A program made the translations under genes and the position numbers. Shown here in pieces: positions 6,898-12,932 of a stretch of DNA of 14,431 nucleotides. Below the pieces are notes generated by a model. That model was not told the DNA's origin. It was given only the letters and a program-made list of their open reading frames with translations, and did not search any database. The DNA lies in the NCBI GenBank assembly GCA_964392965.1, contig CAYMSA010000045.1:1-14431 (forward strand), read 5' to 3'. The DNA is from CAYMSA01 sp964392965. GTDB taxonomy: Bacteria > Actinomycetota > Coriobacteriia > Anaerosomatales > Anaerosomataceae. The first letter of the stretch is position 1. Each line of letters starts with the position of its first letter.

Positions 6898-8373
6898 ATG
6901 CAAATTGCGGCGTGCGCTTGCGATGAGGTGCTGACAATCGGGTCACCAATCTGCGCGGGGGGTTCTCGGCTGAAGTTCATACTGTTCCGAGTTCCCCGCT
7001 CGGCACTCGCATCCATGCCCATCCACAGTCCGGTCCAGATCGAGATCCCCACCGCCGACGGCGGGACGGTTCTGCGCAAGCTCTCGTACTCCCTCATACG
7101 CCGCAAGCCGCGCGGAGCCCGCGGGAGACTCCACTTCCTGCGTGAGCAGAATGCGACGGTCTACGTTCGCCAGAGCGCCAAGAACCGGCTCTACATCACC
7201 GTCAGGCCCCGGAATCACACCGACAGTCCCTGGATGGCACCGCGCATCGCGCTTGCCCGGTTCGTCTCGCGCTTCATGCGCCGCGACAAGGTGCTCCTGT
7301 ACGAGAAGAACGCCAGTCGCTACGAGGAAGGCGCCTCGGCCGTCTTCGAACGGCTCATCGATTCGGGGCATCGCGATGTCCGCTTCGTTCTCTCGCGGGA
7401 GCAGATCCACACGGTTCCCGAGCGCTATCGTCCGTACGTGCTGCCTCGCTTCTCGTTCGCCCACTTCGTGCGCCTCTTCTCCTCGCGCACGCTCATGGGT
7501 ACGGAGGTGCCCGCGCACGCTGCCGAGCTTCGCACCGCCAATCGCACCCTGCTGCGCTTCCTCAAGGCCGGCGAATTCACGTTCGTCCACCTGCAGCACG
7601 GCGTGATGTACATGGTGTCGCTCGATTCGGACGCGCGGAAGATGGTTCGCCAGGGCAAGGACTTCCCCCTGAGCACGAAGGTCGTCTGCAGCTCGCAGGC
7701 CGAGGCGGACCACTTCGCCGAGCAGGCGGACTTCCCCCCGGAGGACCTCTATGTCACCGGCCTCCCCAAGTTCGACCGTGCGTCCCGCGCGTCCGATGCG
7801 GACCTGATCCTGATCATGCCCACCTGGCGTCCGTGGGAGTACAACGCCGTGCGCCAGGACGCCCTCGGCACCTCATACGGCAAGGCGCTGCTGGAGATGC
7901 TGGGCGCCGTCCCCGGGGACCTGAGGGACAGGGTCCGCCTGCTGCCTCACCCGCTTGTGAGCGACGGCTTCCTCGGCACCCCCGCCGAGCGCCTCATGTG
8001 GACCGAAGGCTCCTATGATGAGGCGCTCCAGCGGTGTGCGCTGCTCATCACCGACTACTCGTCGATCGCGTATGACGCCTTCTACCGGGGCGCGAACGTG
8101 ATCTTCTGGTGGAAAGAGAAGGACGAGTGTATGGAGCGGTACGGCGGCCGTCTGATGCTCGATGTGGACACGGCTTTCGGCCCCGTGTGTCACTCGGCCG
8201 ACGAGCTGACCGCTGCCGTGGAGCGCCACTACGGCGCACCGCAGGACGCCGAGTACCGCCGGAGGTTCGAGCGCATCGTGGAGTTCTCGGACGGCCGGAA
8301 CACGGAACGCGTGATCGCCGCGCTCGAGAGGGACGGGCTCCTCGGCTGCAGCGCCCCGCCGTCAGCAGACTGA
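6898..8373 (+). CDS. CDP-glycerol glycerophosphotransferase domain protein, apparently 5'-truncated (start uncertain)
   Basis: 491 aa from the ATG at 6898. This is the closest ATG upstream of recognisable family sequence (from about base 6979, LKFILFRVPRSAL); other in-frame ATGs are at 6628, 6841 and 7015, and none has a clear Shine-Dalgarno. The middle beta region is followed by the transferase domain with LQHG (H234), TGLPKFDR, PTWRPW, PHP (H351) and TDYSS (385-389), matching the fusion protein encoded at 2549. An equivalent GT2 half is absent, and the sequence before about 6970 is non-homologous and lower in GC, so the 5' part seems to have been lost or replaced. The catalytic half looks intact; whether it is translated is open. 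The role, if active, is adding glycerol phosphate units from CDP-glycerol. The stop overlaps the tagD stop tail to tail. Confidence 0.7.
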   Translation: MQIAACACDEVLTIGSPICAGGSRLKFILFRVPRSALASMPIHSPVQIEIPTADGGTVLRKLSYSLIRRKPRGARGRLHFLREQNATVYVRQSAKNRLYITVRPRNHTDSPWMAPRIALARFVSRFMRRDKVLLYEKNASRYEEGASAVFERLIDSGHRDVRFVLSREQIHTVPERYRPYVLPRFSFAHFVRLFSSRTLMGTEVPAHAAELRTANRTLLRFLKAGEFTFVHLQHGVMYMVSLDSDARKMVRQGKDFPLSTKVVCSSQAEADHFAEQADFPPEDLYVTGLPKFDRASRASDADLILIMPTWRPWEYNAVRQDALGTSYGKALLEMLGAVPGDLRDRVRLLPHPLVSDGFLGTPAERLMWTEGSYDEALQRCALLITDYSSIAYDAFYRGANVIFWWKEKDECMERYGGRLMLDVDTAFGPVCHSADELTAAVERHYGAPQDAEYRRRFERIVEFSDGRNTERVIAALERDGLLGCSAPPSAD

Positions 8374-8805
8374 CGGGCCTGTCGCGGGCGGTGGTGCGAG
8401 TGTCGCCGAGCCGTTCGCCAGATCGACCTTCACCTCGGTCGTCGAGACGCCCTCGGTGCGCGGCAGGAACACGAGCTCGCAGTGGTCCTTCAGGTAGTCG
8501 AACCGGTCGCTTTCGGCCCAGTCATCGCCCATGACGACGACGTCGATGTCGTACGTCTTCACGTCGTCGATCTTCTGGTCCCAGGAGTACTCGGGAATCA
8601 CGAGGTCCACGTATCGGACGGCCTCGAGAATCTCCTTGCGGGTGGCGTAGTCGTAGTACGCGAGCTTGCCCTTGCCCGCGTTGAACTCGTCGGTGGACAG
8701 CGCCACCACGAGGAAATCGCCGAGCGCGGCAGCTCGCTTCAACAGCCGGATGTGGCCGTGATGCAGCAGATCGAACGTGCCGTATGTGAGAACGCGCCTG
8801 CTCAA
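8362..8805 (-). CDS. tagD: Glycerol-3-phosphate cytidylyltransferase
   Basis: 147 aa from a TTG start. GGAG lies 8 nt upstream on the minus strand, and the protein opens directly with the family start (RRVLTYGTFDLLHHGH). An ATG just upstream (8810) is out of frame and stops after two codons. Nucleotidyltransferase signatures are GTFDLLHHGH (HxGH with H15 and H18), STDEFN, VMGDDW, and RTEGVSTT (116-123), the last being the RTxGISTT motif that binds CTP phosphates. Known TagD proteins are about 129-132 aa; here a Pro/Ala-rich tail of roughly 15 residues is added. It makes CDP-glycerol from CTP and sn-glycerol-3-phosphate in the cytosol, the donor for all the glycerophosphotransferases in this window. 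It is the last gene of the minus-strand cluster, 91 bp after its neighbour. Confidence 0.93.
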   Translation of the reverse strand: MSRRVLTYGTFDLLHHGHIRLLKRAAALGDFLVVALSTDEFNAGKGKLAYYDYATRKEILEAVRYVDLVIPEYSWDQKIDDVKTYDIDVVVMGDDWAESDRFDYLKDHCELVFLPRTEGVSTTEVKVDLANGSATLAPPPATGPSVC

Positions 8806-8848
8806 GCCATCAGCTCCGGGGTTGCGTCGTGCGTGCCGTGTAACACGG

Positions 8849-8854
8849 ATGATA
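8849..8854 (-). promoter_or_regulatory. Weak candidate -10 box for tagD
   Basis: On the minus strand TATCAT (8854-8849) matches 5 of 6 bases of the -10 consensus, 44 nt upstream of the TTG start, but no good -35 is at the expected distance. A small dyad, CCGTG-TAA-CACGG, lies between it and the gene. tagD may simply be read from the upstream gene. Confidence 0.25.
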
Positions 8855-8896
8855 CGCGAACCCCGCGCCCCCGGTACACCGGCCGGAGCGCCGCGC

Positions 8897-10204
8897 CTAC
8901 CCTGGAGTCCCGAAGATCGCGTCTACCACACGCTCACTCGCGCGCCCGTCGTCCATCGGCGTGAACCGCTCGCGGAAGCGCTCCCGCTCGGCCGCTCGAT
9001 CGCGCAGGTCCTCTGCGGCATGCTCGATGGCGTCGAACAGCGCTTCCTGCGTGCGGACCACCGGCCCCGGCAGCGCGTCGTAGTCGAGGTAGAAGCCGCG
9101 CAGCTCCTCGGCGTAGCGCTCCCGGTCGTAGGGGAAGAAGACCATCGGGCGATTGAGGTTGGCGTAGTCGAAGAAGACGCTCGAGTAATCCGTCACGAGC
9201 ACATCGCTCACGAGGTAGAGGTCGTTGATGTCCGAGACGGTCGAGACGTCGATGACCGAACCGCCGAACGGCGCGAAGTCCACTTCGCTCGCCACGAGGT
9301 AGTGCGCGCGGAAGAGCAGCACGTGCGTGTCGCCCAGCCGCGTGGCGAAGGCGTCGAAGTCGATGCCAGTCTCGATCGTGTAGCCCACGCCGGGCGCGCG
9401 CTGGTCGTCCCGGAACGTCGGCGCGTAGAGTACGACCGTCCTGTCCGCAGGGATGCCGAGCCGCCGGCGAATCGCGGCCACATCGCCCCCGGTCGCGGTG
9501 CGCAGCGCGTCGTTGCGGGGGTAGCCGAGCTCCACGATCGCCCCGGCCGCCCGCCCGGGCGTAAGCGCGAAGGCACTTGCAAGCTTCTCCGAGACGTACG
9601 CCGAGGGCGAGAGCAGCCGCGTGAAACGCGCGCCCTCGCGGCGGTAGCGGTCGTAGACGTCGTCCATGCGGAACATCGCGCTCGTCTTGTCGGGCGGGAT
9701 GTCGCAGCCGAGGCGCTTGAGCGGCGTGCCGTGCCACGTCTGGACGTACGTCTGCCCCGCGCGCACGTGCATGTGGAGCGGCAGGATGTAGTTGCTCACC
9801 CAGTACGCTGCGCTCGCGTGCGCCTCGAAGTACTCCTGCGAGCCGTACGCGACGATGCGCGCCCCGCCGAGCTCGCGTAGGGCCGCCGCGCCGAAGTCTC
9901 GCTCGGCGGCTTCAGGCCGTGCGAGCAGGTCGACGAGCTCCTGCCGGAACGCCCAGACGAACGTCCAGCCCGCGAAGCGCTCGTCGGCGAGCATCTGGCG
10001 GTAGATCGCGCGCGGGCTGCAGGCGTAGGCGCGACCGGCGTAGCACTCGAAGATGACGGTCTGCGACTCCACGGGCACCCGTCGGCAGATGCGGCGGTAG
10101 GAGAGCCCGCGACTCGCGTAGAGCAGCCGCCGCGCCAGGGCGCGCAGCCACGGCGAGCGCGTGACGACCGCATCGAGCCGCCGCCGTACCGCAGACGCGC
10201 TCAC
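8897..10204 (-). CDS. CDP-glycerol glycerophosphotransferase family protein (TagB/TagF type)
   Basis: 435 aa. The GTG start overlaps the stop of the upstream gene as GTGA (10204-10201), and GGAG lies 6 nt before it, indicating translational coupling. A basic N-terminus with a short amphipathic stretch (about 1-45) may contact the membrane. Then come VIFECYAGRAYACSP (50-64), VQTWHGTPLKRLG (H158), ELGYPRND (225-232), LYAPTFRDD (259-267), FRAHY (H301), VTDYSSVFFD (337-346) and a terminal DDGRASERV. These are the conserved blocks of TagB/TagF enzymes, with the two His residues as expected catalytic or donor-binding positions. At this length it carries only the transferase domain. It would transfer glycerol phosphate from CDP-glycerol to a lipid-linked acceptor or growing chain at the cytoplasmic membrane face. 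Primase (TagB-like) and polymerase (TagF-like) roles cannot be separated by eye. Confidence 0.87.
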   Translation of the reverse strand: MSASAVRRRLDAVVTRSPWLRALARRLLYASRGLSYRRICRRVPVESQTVIFECYAGRAYACSPRAIYRQMLADERFAGWTFVWAFRQELVDLLARPEAAERDFGAAALRELGGARIVAYGSQEYFEAHASAAYWVSNYILPLHMHVRAGQTYVQTWHGTPLKRLGCDIPPDKTSAMFRMDDVYDRYRREGARFTRLLSPSAYVSEKLASAFALTPGRAAGAIVELGYPRNDALRTATGGDVAAIRRRLGIPADRTVVLYAPTFRDDQRAPGVGYTIETGIDFDAFATRLGDTHVLLFRAHYLVASEVDFAPFGGSVIDVSTVSDINDLYLVSDVLVTDYSSVFFDYANLNRPMVFFPYDRERYAEELRGFYLDYDALPGPVVRTQEALFDAIEHAAEDLRDRAAERERFRERFTPMDDGRASERVVDAIFGTPG

Positions 10205-11358
10205 GGCCGCTCCGTCATGCCGATCGCGCGCTCGATGAGATCGGCGACGCGCTCTGTTGCGCCCGCGAGGGGTGTCGGCAGGTAGGGGCCCATGAGCGAG
10301 TCGAGCATCGCCTGGTCGTACGGCTCAGATTCGATCCTGCGCGCGATGACGTCGATGTCCCGCGACGAGATCGACGGCGCCGTGGTGAGGGGGTCGATGT
10401 TGAGGCCGTGCCGCTCGGTGTACTCGTCGATGTCGGGGACGTAGAAGTACACGCGCTTGCCGATGAGCGCGGCCTCGAAAGCCACCGCCGAGTAGTCGGT
10501 GATCACGATGTCGACGAGCGGTAGCAGCGCGAGCGTGTTCACGCCCGTCGCCGAGATGAGCCGCGGGTGTTGGATAGTGATGGGGTCGAGGTCGTGCGGC
10601 CGCATGACCAGCCGGTAGGGCCCATCGAGGAAGCGCTCGGCCACAGCACGGTAGCCAGGCCTGCCCTCGGTGCGGAACGTGGGCGCGTAGAGGATGGTCG
10701 TGAGGTCGCCTTCGAGGAGCTCGGGATGCCGCTCGGTGAGCGCTGCAAGCGACGCCGAGCGGGGGAGCGACTCCTCGGCGGCTGCGGCGGCCAGCAGATA
10801 ATCGATGCGCGGCAGGCCGAGGGGGAGCACCTGCGCGGGGTCCACGCCGAACGCCTCGGCGAACACGGGCACGGAAGCCGGTCCGCCGCAGAGCACGTAG
10901 TCGTAGTTGTAGTGCATGCGCAGGGTGCGCGCGAGCCAGGACGGACGGCCGCTCGGCCGGTCGAGGCTCTGGTAGCCGAACTTCTTGATGGCGCCGAGCG
11001 CGTGCCAGATCTGGATGATCGCCGTGCCGCGCCGGTGCTCGAGCACGCTCACCGGTATCGCGTAGCCGTCGAGCACGCACGCCCGGGACGTCGCGAGGTG
11101 GTGCATCTGGCGGAGTATGACGGGGAGGTAGGCGAGCCGGCCCATGATGCCGGGGCGCATCGTGTCGCAGAGCATCACGATCTCGGTGGAAGGATGACGC
11201 TGCTGCCACTCTGCGGCAAGCAGCCGGAAGTCACGCGACGGCCGGTTGGACTGGCGGCTGATCATCACGATCCGGTCGCGCACCGGCAGCAGGCGCATGA
11301 GCGCATAGAGCGCCCGGGCGCACGCGACGGCGATACGGAGCATGAGTTCGACGAACAT
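10201..11358 (-). CDS. Divergent CDP-glycerol glycerophosphotransferase family protein
   Basis: 385 aa from the ATG at 11358, preceded by AAGGA 4 nt upstream. The frame is open to 11526, but that extension is low-complexity and crosses a promoter-like element. Conserved blocks are VLDGY (95-99), IQIWHALGAIKKFGY (H119), LPLGLPRID (178-186), LYAPTFRTEG (223-232), VMRPHD (H255), ITDYSAVAFEAAL (286-298) and YFYVPD. The order is that of TagB/TagF proteins, but HG is HA, TDYSS is TDYSA and the second His is followed by Asp rather than Pro, so this is a separate subfamily from the other three. It may use a different acceptor or perform a priming step. It is the first gene of the minus-strand cluster and overlaps the next by 4 bp. 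Confidence 0.82.
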   Translation of the reverse strand: MFVELMLRIAVACARALYALMRLLPVRDRIVMISRQSNRPSRDFRLLAAEWQQRHPSTEIVMLCDTMRPGIMGRLAYLPVILRQMHHLATSRACVLDGYAIPVSVLEHRRGTAIIQIWHALGAIKKFGYQSLDRPSGRPSWLARTLRMHYNYDYVLCGGPASVPVFAEAFGVDPAQVLPLGLPRIDYLLAAAAAEESLPRSASLAALTERHPELLEGDLTTILYAPTFRTEGRPGYRAVAERFLDGPYRLVMRPHDLDPITIQHPRLISATGVNTLALLPLVDIVITDYSAVAFEAALIGKRVYFYVPDIDEYTERHGLNIDPLTTAPSISSRDIDVIARRIESEPYDQAMLDSLMGPYLPTPLAGATERVADLIERAIGMTERP

Positions 11359-11421
11359 GGCGTCCTTCGTGCGCAGGACTGCACTCGGGCAGTCGGTGGA
11401 GCGGGAGATAGGACTGCCGAA

Positions 11422-11430
11422 ATCATACCA
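11422..11430 (-). promoter_or_regulatory. Candidate extended -10 promoter for the minus-strand glycerophosphotransferase-tagD cluster
   Basis: On the minus strand the bases read TGG-TATGAT (11430-11422): hexamer TATGAT matches 5 of 6, with a TGn extension. Transcription would begin near 11415, about 57 nt before the ATG at 11358. No strong -35 is visible. An inverted repeat, GGCAGTC (11388-11394) / GACTGCC (11412-11418), covers the predicted start point and early leader and could be an operator or a 5' hairpin. Confidence 0.45.
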
Positions 11431-11573
11431 GTCCGCGGAGCTGTTGCTGCGGGGTGCGTTGATCAGCTGCCGCCTGGTTCCGGGCGCGGGCCGAGCGGTG
11501 TCCGGAGCGCGCTTGCTCCTCGGCACTTGCAGTTACTGGAATGTGACCTCTCCGGATGCATCGGGGTGCGGAA

Positions 11574-11588
11574 ACGCATACAATGCGT
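11574..11588 (+). promoter_or_regulatory. Palindrome over a -10-like TACAAT upstream of guaB3
   Basis: ACGCAT (11574-11579), ACA, ATGCGT (11583-11588) is a perfect 6-bp dyad with a 3-nt centre. TACAAT at 11579-11584 within it matches 5 of 6 bases of a -10 box reading toward guaB3, giving a start near 11591 and a leader of about 168 nt. The -35 position (gatgca) is poor. A repressor binding here would block the promoter; which one is unknown. Confidence 0.35.
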
Positions 11589-11599
11589 GATACCGATGG

Positions 11600-11737
11600 C
11601 GCCGTTCATGTGTGCGGTCCGGCGCATACGGCGTACCACAGCGACAGTCGTAATCAGACCAGGTGGCCGCCCTCATGATGTACGGGTGTGCGTCCTGGTC
11701 TTGTCATATCGTCAGGTGGGAGTCCCTGCGGGGGATT
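11600..11737 (+). ncRNA. Structured 5' leader of guaB3 (three hairpins, unassigned)
   Basis: Three foldable elements lie between the candidate promoter and guaB3. First, 11600-11633: CGCCG/CGGCG outside TGTGCG/CGCATA. Second, 11656-11701: an 8-bp perfect AGACCAGG/CCTGGTCT enclosing CGCCC/GGGTG with one G-U pair. Third, 11721-11737: AGTCCC/GGGATT with one G-U, ending 3 nt before the GAGGAAGG ribosome-binding site (11741-11748). It does not match the purine riboswitch core that I know. The remainder of the 11359-11758 gap holds only the minus-strand promoter candidate and the palindrome; I see no gene there. Confidence 0.35.
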
Positions 11738-11758
11738 GAAGAGGAAGGCGCTGATAGC

Positions 11759-12931
11759 ATGGAGATCGAGATCGGACGAGGCAAGACGGCACGGCGGGCA
11801 TACGGTTTCGACGATATCGCTATCGTCCCGAGTCGTCGGACGCGTGATCCCCGCGACGTGAACATCGGTTGGGAGTTCTCGTTCAGAGGCCGCGACTACT
11901 CGTTCCCGCTTCCCATCCTGGCTTCCGCGATGGACGGCGTCGTGGATCCTGCGTTCGCGATCACACTCGGCAAACTCGGCGGCCTTGCGGTACTCAATCT
12001 CGAGGGCATCCAGACCCGCTACGAGGACCCGGCCCCGCTGCTCGACGCCATCGCGTCGTTCGACCGCGACGAGGCCACCCGCAAGATGCAGGAGATCTAC
12101 CGCGAGCCGGTCAAGGAGCACCTCATCACGCAGCGCGTGAAGGAGATCAAGGAGGGCGGCGTGCTCGCGGCCGCCTCGCTCACGCCGCAGAACGTCGAGC
12201 GCTACATCGACGCGGCGCTCGCCGGCGGACTCGACATCCTCGTCATCCAGGGCACGGTGGTCTCCGCCGAGCACGTGTCGAGCTATGACAAGCCGCTCGA
12301 CCTGAATGCGTTCATCAAGGATCTCGACATCCCCGTGATCGTGGGCGGCTGCTGCAGCTACGCCGGAGCGCTCCACCTCATGCGCACCGGTGCCATCGGC
12401 GTGCTCGTGGGCGTCGGCCCTGGCCACGCGTGCACCTCGCGTCGCGTGCTCGGCATCGGTGTCCCGCAGTGCACCGCCGTCGCGGACGCCGCGGCGGCCC
12501 GCATGCGCCACCTCGACGAGACCGGCGTCTACTGCCACGTCATCGCCGACGGCGGTATGCGCACCGGTGGCGATCTCGCCAAGGCCATCGCCTGCGGTGC
12601 GGACAGCATCATGATCGGCTCGCCGCTCGCTGCCGCTCTCGAGGCGCCCGGTCGCGGCTACCACTGGGGTATGGCGACCTTCCATCCCGACCTGCCGCGT
12701 GGCGCGCGCGTCTACGCCGGCCAGGCCGGCACGCTTGAGGAGATTCTCGTCGGCCCGGCCCACGAGAACGACGGCACGCTCAACCTGTGCGGCGGCCTGC
12801 GAACCTCGATGGCCACGTGCGGTTACGAGAACCTCAAGGCATTCCAGACCGCCGAGGTGATGGTGGCCCCGTCGCTTCAGACCGAGGGCAAGGTGCTCCA
12901 GAACGCACAGCGCGTGGGCATGGGTCGCTAG
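11759..12931 (+). CDS. guaB3: GuaB3-family IMP dehydrogenase (no CBS domains)
   Basis: 390 aa from the ATG at 11759, with GAGGAAGG at 11741-11748; the frame is open upstream to 11663 but without family sequence. The protein begins EIEIGRGKTARRAYGFDDIA and has IVPSRRTRD, LGGLAVLNLEG, VIQGTVVSAEH, IVGGCCSYAGALHLMRTGA, the active-site loop GPGHACTSR with C225, IADGGMRTGGD and GYHWGM, all characteristic of GuaB3. It is a TIM barrel without the tandem CBS pair found in classical GuaB (about 490 aa). The active-site Cys and the phosphate-binding glycines are retained, so NAD-dependent oxidation of IMP to XMP is the likely reaction. guaA follows after 1 nt, making a two-step IMP-to-GMP operon. Cytosolic. 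Confidence 0.93.
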   Translation: MEIEIGRGKTARRAYGFDDIAIVPSRRTRDPRDVNIGWEFSFRGRDYSFPLPILASAMDGVVDPAFAITLGKLGGLAVLNLEGIQTRYEDPAPLLDAIASFDRDEATRKMQEIYREPVKEHLITQRVKEIKEGGVLAAASLTPQNVERYIDAALAGGLDILVIQGTVVSAEHVSSYDKPLDLNAFIKDLDIPVIVGGCCSYAGALHLMRTGAIGVLVGVGPGHACTSRRVLGIGVPQCTAVADAAAARMRHLDETGVYCHVIADGGMRTGGDLAKAIACGADSIMIGSPLAAALEAPGRGYHWGMATFHPDLPRGARVYAGQAGTLEEILVGPAHENDGTLNLCGGLRTSMATCGYENLKAFQTAEVMVAPSLQTEGKVLQNAQRVGMGR

Positions 12932-12932
12932 G

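Noticed and set aside
2500..6970. Mobile element or prophage carrying the lower-GC block
   Set aside because: No integrase, transposase, tRNA-derived att site or flanking direct repeats seen; simple homologous exchange at the locus explains it better.
8777..9880. 367-codon plus-strand open frame opposite the minus-strand glycerophosphotransferase
   Set aside because: Antisense shadow; the minus strand carries HG and TDYSS motifs, and this frame has none.
10567..11739. 390-codon plus-strand open frame opposite the divergent glycerophosphotransferase and across the intergenic region
   Set aside because: Mirror of a conserved gene, crossing two promoter candidates, with an Arg/Val/Glu-rich translation.
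11702..11740. Purine riboswitch before guaB3
   Set aside because: TATC-like and GGTGGGAG-like pieces are present, but I cannot form the three-way junction with the conserved J1/2, J2/3 and kissing loops.
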